Positions 16,628-24,740 of a stretch of DNA of 32,682 bases are shown piece by piece. Numbering within the stretch: position 1 is the first letter of the stretch; every line of letters begins with the position of its first letter. Both the position numbers and the translations under genes were made by a program. Origin of the DNA: Nitrospirota bacterium. GTDB taxonomy: Bacteria > Nitrospirota > Thermodesulfovibrionia > SZUA-242. The DNA lies in the NCBI GenBank assembly GCA_027021335.1, contig JALUUO010000078.1, positions 1-32,682 on the forward strand. Direction: 5' to 3'. Under the pieces are notes generated by a model. It was not told the DNA's origin. It saw nothing but the letters and a program-made list of their open reading frames with translations, and did not search any database.

Positions 16628-17757
16628 TACCTCTTTTTCTCCATCATCTTGGTGAATTTTTTGAAGATGTCGCGTGAATCGTTCGGTCCAGGCCCGGCCT
16701 CGGGATGGTACTGGACCGAAAAAAGTGGATATTCACGGTGTCTCATACCTTCCTCTGTATCGTCATAGAGGTTTTTGTGTGTCATGATTACGCTGTCACC
16801 GATCGAGTCCACAGAGACGCAGTAGTTATGGTTCTGCGAGGTAATTGCAATCTCTCCGGTTTCCAGGTCCTTAACCGGATGATTTCCGCCGTGATGGCCG
16901 AATTTAAGTTTGTAGCTTTTCCCGCCAAGGGCCAGCCCCAGTATTTGGTGCCCGAGGCAGATTCCGAATATTGGTTTTTTGCCTATCAGCGCTGCGGCGT
17001 TATCCACTCCATATGATACGGACTGGGGATCACCCGGGCCGTTACTGAAAAAAATTCCATCCGGGTTTAATTCCAATATTTCTTCAGCAGAAGTTTTAGC
17101 CGGGACCACGGTAACGTTGCACCCAGCCTCGACCAGAAGACGCAGTATATTTAGTTTTATTCCAAAATCATAGGCAACTACGTTCCAGGTTCCAGGCTTA
17201 GATGGTTGTTTATATCCTTCCGGCCATTTCCAGATGCGTCCGTTCCAGTTATAGCGCTCGCCTGTGGTTACTTTGCCGACCAGGTCAAGGCTTGAAATAC
17301 CCGGAGCGGATCTAACCTTTGAAAGCAGGTTTTCCGGTTCAAGGTCTACTGTAGATATAATTGCCATCTGCGCGCCTTTGTTGCGGATATGTCTTGTGAG
17401 CATTCGTGTGTCTATACCCTGTATTCCTACGATCCCTTTTTTCTCTAGATAAGCATTAAGAGAGTTTCCGGCCCGCCAGTTGCTGTAATGGTCAAAGGAT
17501 TCTTTTACGATAAATCCTTCAAGTTTTTTACTTGAGTCGTCTGCTGATTCTATATCTTCACCATTAACCCCATAGTTCCCCATCTGGGTATAAGTCATTG
17601 TAACAATCTGTCCTTTGTAAGAGGGGTCGGTCAGTATTTCCTGGTATCCCGTCATCGACGTGTTAAAGACAACCTCGCCGATGGTTTCGCCTTCAGCGCC
17701 GAAACTTCGTCCGGTAAATACCAGTCCGTCTTCAAGAACAAGGCAGGCTTTTTTCAT
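16624..17757 (-). CDS. carA: Carbamoyl-phosphate synthase small (glutaminase) subunit CarA
   Basis: The product is 377-379 residues, the normal size. CarA hydrolyses glutamine and channels ammonia to CarB for carbamoyl-phosphate, the substrate of PyrB and of arginine synthesis. The N-terminal domain has LVLEDGLVFTGRSFGAEG, FNTSMTGYQEILTDPSY and GIDTRMLTRHIR. The C-terminal class-I glutamine amidotransferase has SNGPGDP, the nucleophile elbow GICLGHQILG (Cys near residue 270) and the His-Glu pair in VQYHPEAGPGP. The start is ATG 17757, which overlaps the pyrC TGA; ATG 17763 is an alternative two codons upstream. It is downstream of pyrC in the pyr operon. carB is not in this window, so it must be elsewhere. 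Confidence 0.96.
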   Translation of the reverse strand: MKKACLVLEDGLVFTGRSFGAEGETIGEVVFNTSMTGYQEILTDPSYKGQIVTMTYTQMGNYGVNGEDIESADDSSKKLEGFIVKESFDHYSNWRAGNSLNAYLEKKGIVGIQGIDTRMLTRHIRNKGAQMAIISTVDLEPENLLSKVRSAPGISSLDLVGKVTTGERYNWNGRIWKWPEGYKQPSKPGTWNVVAYDFGIKLNILRLLVEAGCNVTVVPAKTSAEEILELNPDGIFFSNGPGDPQSVSYGVDNAAALIGKKPIFGICLGHQILGLALGGKSYKLKFGHHGGNHPVKDLETGEIAITSQNHNYCVSVDSIGDSVIMTHKNLYDDTEEGMRHREYPLFSVQYHPEAGPGPNDSRDIFKKFTKMMEKKRY

Positions 17758-19052
17758 AAACATTCGATCACATCTCCGTAAACTATCGTTTTAACCACGC
17801 GTCCTTTGAGGCGCAGGCTTTCAAACGGGGTGTTTTTCCCAAGGGAAACGAACAGGTCAGGGGCTACCTCCCACTCGAGTTCCGGGTCTATAATCACAAG
17901 GTTGGCATCAACTCCCTTTGCGATTTTTCTTGTTGGTATCGACATTATACCGCATGGATTGACAGACATAAGTTCTACAAGCCGATTCAGGTCGATGACT
18001 CCTTTAGAAACCAATCGTAAGGAAAGTGAAAGGGCGGTCTCCAGCCCTGATATTCCAGGCGGTGCGTTATCAAAGCCCATGGCTTTTTCTTCGCGGTGAT
18101 GGGGAGCATGATCTGTTGCAATCACGTCTATGGTGCCGTCGGTCAGCCCTTCGCAAACTGCTGCAACATCCTGCTTGCTCCGAAGCGGAGGATTTACTTT
18201 GGCTGCCGTGTTAAAACCGGCCACAGCTTCCTCGGTGATCGTAAAGTAATGCGGACAGGTTTCTGCCGTAACAGGCAAACCTCTTGATTTTGCCTCGCGT
18301 ATCAGCCTGATCGACCCTCTGGTCGATACATGGGCTACGTGTAACCTGCCCTTTGTAAGTTCGCAAAGAGCTATGTCACGGGCGACCATTACGTCTTCGG
18401 CGGCGTTTGGAATTCCGCGCAAACCAAGGCGGGTGGCAGTGATTCCTTCGTTCATAACCCCTTCTTCTGAAAGCCTGGTATCTTCGGCATGTGAAACAAT
18501 AGGAAGTCCGAAAATGCGCGAATATTCAAGTGCACGTCTCATAATAAGACTGTCCATGACAGGATTTCCGTCATCGGAAAACGCTACACAGCCGGCCTCT
18601 GCAAGAGCCGCCATTTCAGCCAAGGTTTCGCCTTTCTGGCCTTTTGTTATTGCCCCTACCGGATAGACTCTGCATGCCCCGTCAGCGTCGGCCTTTTTAA
18701 GTATGTAGCGGGTGATAGCAGGTTCATCGTTTACCGGCTGGGTATTGGGCATGCAGCAGACAGCGGTAAAACCACCTCTTACGGCTGCTTTTGTTCCGGT
18801 GGCTATTGTCTCTTTGTATTCGAAGCCCGGCTCGCGCAGGTGGGTGTGGATATCCGCCAGGCCGGGTAAAACCCATAATCCGGTGGCGTTTATCTCCTCA
18901 TAATCCGGTGGTGTGTTCTGGCCATTTTGAGGGGAAATATCCTCGATCCTGCCGTCCTGAACAAGAAGGTCCATAACGCCGTCCAGGCTGCTGGATGGAT
19001 CGATAACATGTCCGCCTTTTATAAGTATGCTTTTCTTTTTGCTAGTACTCAT
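17754..19052 (-). CDS. pyrC: Dihydroorotase PyrC (class I type)
   Basis: The 432-residue zinc amidohydrolase cyclises carbamoyl-aspartate to dihydroorotate. The metal site motif [15 protein letters not shown] lies near residues 65-80, followed by [43 protein letters not shown] and [28 protein letters not shown]. These are the full set for class I dihydroorotases, and the length also fits that class rather than the ~345-residue class II. The Zn-bridging lysine position is replaced by an Asp-containing DDGNPV block, as in other bacterial class I enzymes. The ATG at 19052 lies inside the end of pyrB (its stop is at 19042-19044). carA overlaps its own stop. It is the third gene of the pyr operon. 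Confidence 0.96.
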   Translation of the reverse strand: MSTSKKKSILIKGGHVIDPSSSLDGVMDLLVQDGRIEDISPQNGQNTPPDYEEINATGLWVLPGLADIHTHLREPGFEYKETIATGTKAAVRGGFTAVCCMPNTQPVNDEPAITRYILKKADADGACRVYPVGAITKGQKGETLAEMAALAEAGCVAFSDDGNPVMDSLIMRRALEYSRIFGLPIVSHAEDTRLSEEGVMNEGITATRLGLRGIPNAAEDVMVARDIALCELTKGRLHVAHVSTRGSIRLIREAKSRGLPVTAETCPHYFTITEEAVAGFNTAAKVNPPLRSKQDVAAVCEGLTDGTIDVIATDHAPHHREEKAMGFDNAPPGISGLETALSLSLRLVSKGVIDLNRLVELMSVNPCGIMSIPTRKIAKGVDANLVIIDPELEWEVAPDLFVSLGKNTPFESLRLKGRVVKTIVYGDVIECL

Positions 19053-20082
19053 TTTTTTGTCGCCTGTCTTTTGTCCCTTGCCGCCTTTCTTGTGCAGGCA
19101 TAAGTTTGTGGTCTGTTTTCTGTCTTCTGTCTTCTGTCCTTTGCCTTCTTTCTTCCATCATTCTTGATGTTTTTTCTCCAGAAAGAAGGTATACAACAGC
19201 CATACGAACGGCGACCCCGTTGTTAACCTGGTCTAGAATCACGGACCTCTCTCCATCCGCAACTGCAGAGGATATTTCTACACCACGGTTTATTGGCCCC
19301 GGATGCATAACAATGGCGTCATCCTTTGCCATCGACAGCCGTCTGCCATTTAATATGTAAAGCTTTGCGTACTCGTGAATGTTCGGAAAAAAGCCGCCCT
19401 TCTGCCTTTCCCGTTGAACGCGAAGCTGCATTACCACATCAGCTCCTGATATTCCCTCTTCCATCCTGTGAAATACTTTAACTTTCGGCAAACTATCCAT
19501 CCCGGCCGGAATAAGTGTTGGCGGCCCGATCAGACGTACGTTAATTCCCAGCTTTCCCATGGCGTAAATATTGGACCGAGCCACGCGGCTGTGAGCGATG
19601 TCTCCAACAATAGCCACATCCAGGCCCTCCAGCCGTCCTTTGTGCTGGCGTATAGTGAAAATATCAAGCAATGCCTGGGTGGGATGCTCGTTAAAACCAT
19701 CGCCTGCATTTATTAACGAAGCTGTTACGTTATCAGCCAGTAGATGTGGAATGCCTGATGAAGAGTGTCTTATCACCACAATATCAGCGCCGTATGCTTC
19801 CATTGTTCGGATGGTGTCAAGCAGGGTCTCACCTTTTGTAACGCTTGAGGCTGAGATGGATACGTTGGTCACGTCCATGCTGAGCCTTTTGCCGGCAAGT
19901 TCGAAGGACATGCGGGTTCTGGTGGACGGCTCAAAAAACAGGTTCACCATCGTCTTGCCGCGAAGGGTCGGCACCTTTTTTATATCTCTTTCAAGAACGC
20001 CCTTGAATCCGGATGCAGTATCCAGTATCCGGATAATGTCATCCTTATCCAGCTCTTTTATGCCAAGGAGATCTTTTGTCAC
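19042..20082 (-). CDS. pyrB: Aspartate carbamoyltransferase catalytic subunit PyrB with repeat-derived C-terminal extension
   Basis: PyrB condenses carbamoyl phosphate and aspartate, the committed step of pyrimidine synthesis. The product is 346 residues, while the family is usually ~305-310. Residues 1-~304 are a complete enzyme: [19 protein letters not shown] (carbamoyl-phosphate site), [60 protein letters not shown] and [12 protein letters not shown]. The last ~42 residues are an unusual Arg/Gln/Lys/Glu-rich tail with a seven-residue period ([14 protein letters not shown], later [14 protein letters not shown]), encoded by DNA heptad repeats. The start is GTG 20082, five nt past the pyrR stop; GGAGG lies 12 nt upstream. 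Because pyrI is not adjacent, it is probably a trimeric enzyme without regulatory chains, but this is inference. Confidence 0.94.
   Translation of the reverse strand: MTKDLLGIKELDKDDIIRILDTASGFKGVLERDIKKVPTLRGKTMVNLFFEPSTRTRMSFELAGKRLSMDVTNVSISASSVTKGETLLDTIRTMEAYGADIVVIRHSSSGIPHLLADNVTASLINAGDGFNEHPTQALLDIFTIRQHKGRLEGLDVAIVGDIAHSRVARSNIYAMGKLGINVRLIGPPTLIPAGMDSLPKVKVFHRMEEGISGADVVMQLRVQRERQKGGFFPNIHEYAKLYILNGRRLSMAKDDAIVMHPGPINRGVEISSAVADGERSVILDQVNNGVAVRMAVVYLLSGEKTSRMMEERRQRTEDRRQKTDHKLMPAQERRQGTKDRRQKNEY
19063..19153. repeat. Heptanucleotide tandem-repeat block inside the pyrB 3' end
   Basis: Two runs of 7-nt units are visible on the plus strand. Units at 19112-19153 read TCTGTTT, TCTGTCT, TCTGTCT, TCTGTCC, TTTGCCT, TCTTTCT. 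Units at 19063-19090 read CCTGTCT, TTTGTCC, CTTGCCG, CCTTTCT. The last four of the first run match the four of the second in order, so a 28-nt group looks duplicated. The repeats encode the tail of PyrB. Such heptads resemble the short tandemly repeated sequences known from intergenic DNA of cyanobacteria and some Deltaproteobacteria. Confidence 0.85.
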
Positions 20083-20086
20083 AAGA

Positions 20087-20641
20087 TCAGATATCCTCCT
20101 CTGTCTGCTCTCCCTCTTTTAGAAGCATAACAAGGTCTGTCTGCTCCTCTTCGGTGTAGTACACCTTTACATTCTCCTTGCGTGCTGTCGAAATGTTTTT
20201 ACCTACGTAATCTGCTTTTATAGGCAGCTCTCTATGCCCTCTGTCTATAAGAGCTGCGAGCTGGATTCGAGCCGGCCGGCCGAAATCCATCACGGCATCC
20301 ATGGCTGCACGGATGGTTCTGCCTGTAAAAAGCACATCGTCCACAAGCACAACCTTCATGTTGTTAAGCGAGAAGGGGATATCGGTTTCTTTTATTACCG
20401 GAGGATCTTTTCTGAGAGAAATATCATCACGGTAAAGAGTTATATCGAGTGTGCCCACAGGCGGGCGTTCGCCTTCGATGGTTTCTATTTTTTCGGCAAG
20501 CCGACCGGCTAGGTAGACGCCGCCCCTGTGTATTCCCACAAGACAGAGGTCTTTGCTTCCTTTGTTACGTTCGAGAATTTCATGAGCCATACGGGTGATC
20601 ACCCGGCTTATCTCTTTTTGGTTTAGAATCTCAGCAGGCAT
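20087..20641 (-). CDS. pyrR: Bifunctional pyr operon regulator/uracil phosphoribosyltransferase PyrR
   Basis: The 184-residue product has the phosphoribosyltransferase fold with the PRPP loop [21 protein letters not shown] near residues 95-115, [17 protein letters not shown] near 37-53, DITLYRDD, and the PyrR-type end [21 protein letters not shown]. PyrR binds UMP and a conserved RNA loop and lowers pyr operon expression when pyrimidines are ample. It also makes UMP from uracil and PRPP. It is the first gene of the operon. The ATG at 20641 follows a GAGGAGG Shine-Dalgarno that sits inside a terminator hairpin, and the leader has a matching PyrR-binding loop. This makes autoregulation by attenuation the likely control. 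Confidence 0.95.
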   Translation of the reverse strand: MPAEILNQKEISRVITRMAHEILERNKGSKDLCLVGIHRGGVYLAGRLAEKIETIEGERPPVGTLDITLYRDDISLRKDPPVIKETDIPFSLNNMKVVLVDDVLFTGRTIRAAMDAVMDFGRPARIQLAALIDRGHRELPIKADYVGKNISTARKENVKVYYTEEEQTDLVMLLKEGEQTEEDI

Positions 20642-20675
20642 AAAAAAGCCTCCTCACCGTGACCGGAAAGAAGGC
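20642..20675 (-). terminator. Attenuator terminator hairpin overlapping the pyrR ribosome-binding site
   Basis: On the minus strand the 5' arm GCCTTCTTTCC (20675-20665) pairs with GGTGAGGAGGC (20658-20648). One T-T mismatch and two G-U pairs interrupt the stem, and the loop is 6 nt. Six T (20642-20647) follow immediately and the ATG comes next. The 3' arm contains the Shine-Dalgarno GAGGAGG, so the same hairpin would stop transcription and hide the ribosome site. Confidence 0.85.
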
Positions 20676-20731
20676 GCATACAGGTAGTAAAGTTCTGCAG
20701 TTTCTACTACCATACTTATGTCCACCTTTCC
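20665..20731 (-). promoter_or_regulatory. Antiterminator pairing for the pyr leader
   Basis: On the minus strand GGAAAGGTGG (20731-20722) can pair with CCTTCTTTCC (20674-20665), nine of ten positions counting one G-U. It uses the 5' arm of the terminator and the 3' side of the PyrR loop, so it excludes both. The enclosed segment holds a 7-bp hairpin (20683-20689 with 20705-20711). Confidence 0.75.
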
Positions 20732-20746
20732 CGCCTCTCAGGACGA
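20718..20746 (-). promoter_or_regulatory. PyrR-binding RNA loop (anti-antiterminator)
   Basis: On the minus strand GTCCTGAGAGGCGGG matches the Bacillus PyrR site core (GUCC-N-G-N-GAGGC). GTCC (20744-20741) pairs with GGAC (20723-20720) to form the stem. When PyrR-UMP binds, this structure should hold the antiterminator strand and let the terminator form. The element is known mainly from Firmicutes. Confidence 0.85.
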
Positions 20747-20767
20747 AGAATTAAAGGTACTTCTCTA

Positions 20768-20797
20768 ATTTAACCAGAGGAGAGGATTGACTGTCAA
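20768..20797 (-). promoter_or_regulatory. Sigma-70 promoter for the pyr operon
   Basis: On the minus strand TTGACA (20792-20797) is followed after 18 nt by TTAAAT (20768-20773). Transcription should begin near 20760 and produce a leader of about 120 nt that contains the whole PyrR switch. Confidence 0.75.
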
Positions 20798-20818
20798 CCC
20801 GAACTCTCTATAAAAATT

Positions 20819-20848
20819 TTGCAAGGGGTTCTTTAGATACGTTATAAT
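20819..20848 (+). promoter_or_regulatory. Candidate sigma-70 promoter for the HDDC2-like gene
   Basis: TTGCAA (20819-20824), 18 nt, then a consensus TATAAT (20843-20848). It is divergent from the pyr promoter and would give a leader of about 85 nt before GTG 20941. I see no gene in the 20642-20940 spacer beyond these control elements. Confidence 0.55.
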
Positions 20849-20940
20849 TTGACCTTCTCTACAGTTTCATAAAAACCTGCTTGTTTGGCATCAAGAAAAA
20901 TAACTTCCTTGTTAATGTTTTTAGTAATGGGCGATAACTC

Positions 20941-21525
20941 GTGGTAAAATTAGCAAATTTTCTATTCGAAGCCGGAATGCTTAAGCGTACTCCGCGCTCT
21001 GGATTCCAGTTTTTGGGCTCTGGAGCCGAGTCTGTTGCAGAGCATATATTCAGAACAGTATACATAGGCTATGTTCTTGGTAATATGGATGGTGGGGTCG
21101 ATACCGACAGAATTATAAAGATGTGTTTATTTCATGACCTGCCTGAGGCGAGAACAGGTGATATGAACTATGTAAATAAGAAATATGTGACTGTGGATGA
21201 AAAAAAAGCTGTTGATGAACTGACAGGTTCACTTCCATTTGGAGAGGAAATAAAGACGCTGATCGAGGAATTTAATGCCTGCGAAACTCGTGAGGCGCGG
21301 TTAGCCGGTGATGCCGACCAGCTTGAGTTGATTTTAGCTCTTAAAGAGTACAAGGACCTTGGTAATGCGTATGCTGATGAGTGGCTTGAATTTGCCATTA
21401 AGAGGCTGAAAAGCGATGTGGCTATAGATCTGGCCAAAAGCATTCTCAGCACTGATTCCTCACTCTGGTGGTTCTCTGACAAGAGTGACTGGTGGATTAA
21501 TGCAAAAAAAATGTTAAAAAACTAG
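20941..21525 (+). CDS. HDDC2/YfbR-like HD-domain phosphohydrolase
   Basis: The 194-residue product matches the HDDC2/YfbR family of metal-dependent 5'-deoxynucleotidases. It has FLFEAGMLKRTPRSGFQFLG, ESVAEHIFRTVYIGYVL, CLFHDLPEARTGDM (the HD metal pair) and AGDADQLELILALKEY (the third Asp). All metal ligands of the HD fold are present. It probably dephosphorylates deoxynucleoside 5'-monophosphates in the cytoplasm, but substrate preference varies. The start is GTG 20941, chosen because it keeps the family N terminus (KLANFLFEAGML); the next Met is at residue 13, inside a conserved block. No convincing Shine-Dalgarno is present. It is divergent from the pyr operon, which would fit a role in nucleotide balance; that is inference. 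Confidence 0.85.
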   Translation: MVKLANFLFEAGMLKRTPRSGFQFLGSGAESVAEHIFRTVYIGYVLGNMDGGVDTDRIIKMCLFHDLPEARTGDMNYVNKKYVTVDEKKAVDELTGSLPFGEEIKTLIEEFNACETREARLAGDADQLELILALKEYKDLGNAYADEWLEFAIKRLKSDVAIDLAKSILSTDSSLWWFSDKSDWWINAKKMLKN

Positions 21526-21570
21526 ACGCTTATAACCTGTAAACTAATAAAAATGAGTTTAGAATTTATG

Positions 21571-21599
21571 TTGTTCTTCCTTTTACTTGTTGATATAAT
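21571..21599 (+). promoter_or_regulatory. Candidate promoter for the small CPFC protein
   Basis: TTGTTC (21571-21576), exactly 17 nt, then a consensus TATAAT (21594-21599). The -10 touches the ATG at 21600, so if used it places the transcription start inside the first codons and argues for translation from ATG 21612. Confidence 0.5.
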
Positions 21600-21611
21600 A
21601 TGAGTATAGCT

Positions 21612-21806
21612 ATGAGAAAAAAACTACCGGCGCCAAAGCAGATGGTCTGTATCTCTACAGATGAGGCTGAACTTCTGGGAATAAAGGTCTCTCACCAGTG
21701 CAAGGTTGCTAAGCGTGAAGTGGAGCTTGAGTTGACCCGGAAGGCAAAATGCCCGTTTTGTGAGATAATCTTCCAGATGGAGACCGAAAAAGTTGCTCAA
21801 AAATAA
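21612..21806 (+). CDS. Small uncharacterised CPFC-motif protein
   Basis: The product is 64 residues from ATG 21612, or 68 from ATG 21600. I favour 21612 because a TATAAT element ends at 21599, so the first ATG may not be transcribed. I do not recognise a family. The sequence is basic at the N terminus (MRKKLPAPKQ) and has four cysteines, two in CPFC near the end and single ones in MVCIS and HQCKV. Two widely spaced Cys plus a CxxC could make a small zinc site. No signal peptide or membrane helix is seen. There is no clear Shine-Dalgarno. Codon use looks like that of a real gene, and it stands alone between the phosphohydrolase and a convergent signalling gene. Confidence 0.55.
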   Translation: MRKKLPAPKQMVCISTDEAELLGIKVSHQCKVAKREVELELTRKAKCPFCEIIFQMETEKVAQK

Positions 21807-21872
21807 CTTCCTATTTTAACATCAGGTAAACTATAGTCCTAAGCAGATAGTTACAGGATTTTTAATTACTAA

Positions 21873-23981
21873 TTACAGATCAGACATCTGTGACTCTCTC
21901 CACGATCCGAAAAAACTTACAACTTTTCCTGCCGGTATTGGTCGGCTTATAAGGTATCCCTGTGCTATATCACACCCCAGGTTTTTAAGAGTTGCAAGTT
22001 GTTCTTTTGTTTCTACCCCCTCTGCAACAACCTTCAGGTTCAGGCTGTGAGCCATGGTGGTAACAGCCTTTACTATTGCAGCATCGTCAGGGTCCGTGTT
22101 GATATCATGTACAAATGATCTATCAATCTTCAGTGTATCAATCGGAAAACGTTTTAGATAACTGAAAGACGAGTATCCTGTCCCGAAGTCATCAATGGAT
22201 AGGTGGACGCCCATTCGGTTTAGCTGGTCCAAAGTGTTTATGCTGGTCTCCGCATGTTCCATAAGAATGCTTTCGGTCAGCTCGAGTTCGAGGGAATCTG
22301 CATTAAGCCCTGTTTCTTCCAGAACGTTTGCTATCAATTCAAGCAGATTGTGGTTTTTGAACTGACTTGCCGAGAGGTTCACGCCTATCCGTATATTTGT
22401 ATTTTTTCCCATCTGCCACGCCTTGTTCTGAGCGCAAGCCGTTCTAAGAACCCACTCTCCTATTGACGTAATAAGACCGCTTTCTTCTGCCAACGGTATA
22501 AACTCCATGGGAGAGATTAGGCCCATGTCCGGATGGGCCCATCGCACCAGGGCTTCAACACCTATGACCATGCCGGAGGTCAAGTCCACCTCTGGTTGGT
22601 AGTGCAGCAGAAGTTCGTTGCGTTCAACAGCTTTTCTAAGGCCTGTCTCCAGGGCGAAGCGCTCAAAGGCCTTTGCGTTCATATCTGCGGTGTAAAACTG
22701 GTATGTGTTTTTACCCAGTTCTTTTGCCCTGGACATGGCTGCATCGGCGTTTCTCATCAGCATCTCTACGTTATTGCCGTCTAAGGGGTATACGCTGACT
22801 CCTATGCTTGTATTTGTGTAGAACTCGTTGCCGTCAATTACAATAACCTGTTTCATAGTCTCAAGAATTCTTCTGGCAACTAGGGCTGCGTCCTGCAAAT
22901 TATGTGTTTCTTCAATTATTATTCCGAAATCATCCCCTCCCAAGCGTGCAGCAGTATCGTTGTTCCGAAGGCAGTCGCCTATTCGTTTGGCGGCTATTTT
23001 TAACAGCTTATCTCCGGTATAGTGACCAAAGGTTTCATTTATATGTTTAAAATTATCCAGGTCAAGGAAGATGATGGCACCGCTTCTACCATGACGATTG
23101 GCATCTGCGATAGCTTTACCTAGGCGCTCTTTAAAGAGGAGACGATTTGGCAGTTTGGTCAGGCGATCGTAGTAAGCCAGAAATTTTATTTTCTGCTCAG
23201 CCTTTTTTCGCTCGGTAATATCCTGGATTGTTCCGACCACCCTGATAGCTTCGCCGTCTTCATTAAAAATAGTCCTGCCTTCCTGATATATTGTGCGTTC
23301 AAAATCTCCTGGAAGCAGAATGTTGTACTCTATACCACACTGTTTATTTTTAAGCAGGTCATTATTTATTGTCTTTTTAACCATTTTTCTGTCGTCAGGA
23401 TGGACCAGGTCCAGGAAGGTTTTGTATGGGTCGGTCAGGCTTTCAGGTTCGATGACAAAGATGCGGTACACTTCATTCGACCAGTGAAGCTGCCTTGTCT
23501 TTATATCCCACTCCCAGGTTCCCATTCGTGCTATTTGCTGGGTTCTTGCTAGTTGGTCTTTGCTTATATCCAGGTCATCGATTGCCCGGTTTGCACGCAG
23601 CATATAACGTATCCGGTGACGTAGAATAAGCAGATTAACCGGTTTTGTTACAAAGTCCGTGGCTCCTGCATTGTATGCCTTATCAATGGAGTCATGATCA
23701 TCGAGTCCGGTCACCATCAGTATAGGAACTTTACCTCCACCGGGTAATTGTCGCAGTTTTTCACAGGCGGCAAAACCATCCATTACCGGCATGGTTACGT
23801 CCATAAGTATGATATCCGGCTGTGTTTGCTCAAAAACATCAAGAGCTTCTTTCCCGTTTTCCACTTCATTTACAGCAAAGCCCTCTTGCTCCAAAGCCTT
23901 GCGCACAAGAAGGCGTAAGTCATCATCATCATCTACGACAAGCACTAACGGCCTTTTTTTCTCTGAGGTGTCTATTGGCAT
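21873..23981 (-). CDS. Response regulator with REC, PAS, GGDEF and EAL domains (c-di-GMP turnover)
   Basis: The 702-residue protein has, in order, four domains. The REC domain covers residues ~10-130, with the acidic patch DDDDD at 17-21, the phospho-acceptor Asp61 in LMDVTMP, and a Lys in VTKPVN. A PAS/PAC unit follows at ~145-260, ending QDITERKKAEQ. The GGDEF domain lies at ~265-430, with active-site variant GGDDF and an RxxD inhibitory site (RNND) five residues before it. The EAL domain lies at ~440-695, with EALVRW, NLSASQF, ELTES, DDFGTGYSS, LKIDRSF and AEGVET. Both active sites look intact, so it may make and degrade c-di-GMP, with phosphorylation and a PAS signal as inputs. No partner histidine kinase is adjacent. 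It follows rpiA by 48 nt on the same strand. No Shine-Dalgarno is evident. Confidence 0.95.
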   Translation of the reverse strand: MPIDTSEKKRPLVLVVDDDDDLRLLVRKALEQEGFAVNEVENGKEALDVFEQTQPDIILMDVTMPVMDGFAACEKLRQLPGGGKVPILMVTGLDDHDSIDKAYNAGATDFVTKPVNLLILRHRIRYMLRANRAIDDLDISKDQLARTQQIARMGTWEWDIKTRQLHWSNEVYRIFVIEPESLTDPYKTFLDLVHPDDRKMVKKTINNDLLKNKQCGIEYNILLPGDFERTIYQEGRTIFNEDGEAIRVVGTIQDITERKKAEQKIKFLAYYDRLTKLPNRLLFKERLGKAIADANRHGRSGAIIFLDLDNFKHINETFGHYTGDKLLKIAAKRIGDCLRNNDTAARLGGDDFGIIIEETHNLQDAALVARRILETMKQVIVIDGNEFYTNTSIGVSVYPLDGNNVEMLMRNADAAMSRAKELGKNTYQFYTADMNAKAFERFALETGLRKAVERNELLLHYQPEVDLTSGMVIGVEALVRWAHPDMGLISPMEFIPLAEESGLITSIGEWVLRTACAQNKAWQMGKNTNIRIGVNLSASQFKNHNLLELIANVLEETGLNADSLELELTESILMEHAETSINTLDQLNRMGVHLSIDDFGTGYSSFSYLKRFPIDTLKIDRSFVHDINTDPDDAAIVKAVTTMAHSLNLKVVAEGVETKEQLATLKNLGCDIAQGYLISRPIPAGKVVSFFGSWRESQMSDL

Positions 23982-24029
23982 GTAAACTAAACTGTCTGTA
24001 GCTCTGCTTAGGTCAGGGGGCGGGATGTT

Positions 24030-24713
24030 TTATTTTTTTAGTATTTCTATACCGTTTTCATGCCCCACTAATACCTCATCGGCCAAATTAATGAAAAGTC
24101 CAGTGCAGAGCACGCCGGGGATTTTGGTTAAACGCAGTTCCAGCTCTTCCGGTTCTTTAATTCCTTCAGGAAAACGGCAGTCCAGAATATAGTTGCCGTT
24201 ATTGGTCAAAAATGGAACAGATCCATTCATGATACGCAGCCAAGGAGTACAACCCATCTCCTCGATGCGTTTTTCGCATAGTTTCCAGCCAAAAGGTACG
24301 ACTTCCACCGGAAGTGCAAAGGTCGTTCCCAGGCGGTTTACCACCTTGGATTCATCCACAATTATCACTTTGTAGGCAGAGCATGAAGCTACCATCTTCT
24401 CTCTAAGTAATGCGCCGCCACCTCCTTTGATCATCCTGAAGCAGGGATCGATCTGGTCTGCGCCGTCAACGTAAAGGTCAAGCGTCTGTATTTCATCAAA
24501 AGTTGTAAGTGGAATTCCAAACTCAATAGCTTTTTTTTCTGTTTCGATTGATGTGGGGATGCCAACAACATTTAGTCTCTCATCCTTAATGCGTTGCCCG
24601 AGGCGCTCAAGGTAGTACTCTACAGTGGAGCCGGTGCCAAGGCCGAGCTTCTTACCGTCTGTTACTTTTTCTGCAGCTTTATATCCAACGGCTTTTTTTG
24701 CTTCATTTGTCAT
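24030..24713 (-). CDS. rpiA: Ribose-5-phosphate isomerase A
   Basis: The 227-residue product interconverts ribose 5-phosphate and ribulose 5-phosphate in the pentose phosphate pathway. It has the phosphate-binding GLGTGSTVEYYLERLG near residue 21, IPTSIETEKKA, LYVDGADQIDPCFRMIKGGGGALLREKMVA (catalytic Asp and Lys region) and VEVVPFGW. Length and motifs are standard for RpiA. The ATG at 24713 has a good ribosome site (AGGAGA, 5 nt before). It lies 27 nt after the DUF721 gene and 48 nt before the GGDEF-EAL gene, all in one direction, and probably belongs to the operon starting with the aldolase gene. Confidence 0.96.
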   Translation of the reverse strand: MTNEAKKAVGYKAAEKVTDGKKLGLGTGSTVEYYLERLGQRIKDERLNVVGIPTSIETEKKAIEFGIPLTTFDEIQTLDLYVDGADQIDPCFRMIKGGGGALLREKMVASCSAYKVIIVDESKVVNRLGTTFALPVEVVPFGWKLCEKRIEEMGCTPWLRIMNGSVPFLTNNGNYILDCRFPEGIKEPEELELRLTKIPGVLCTGLFINLADEVLVGHENGIEILKK

Positions 24714-24740
24714 AAGTTCTCCTATTCATCAAGAGGACAA

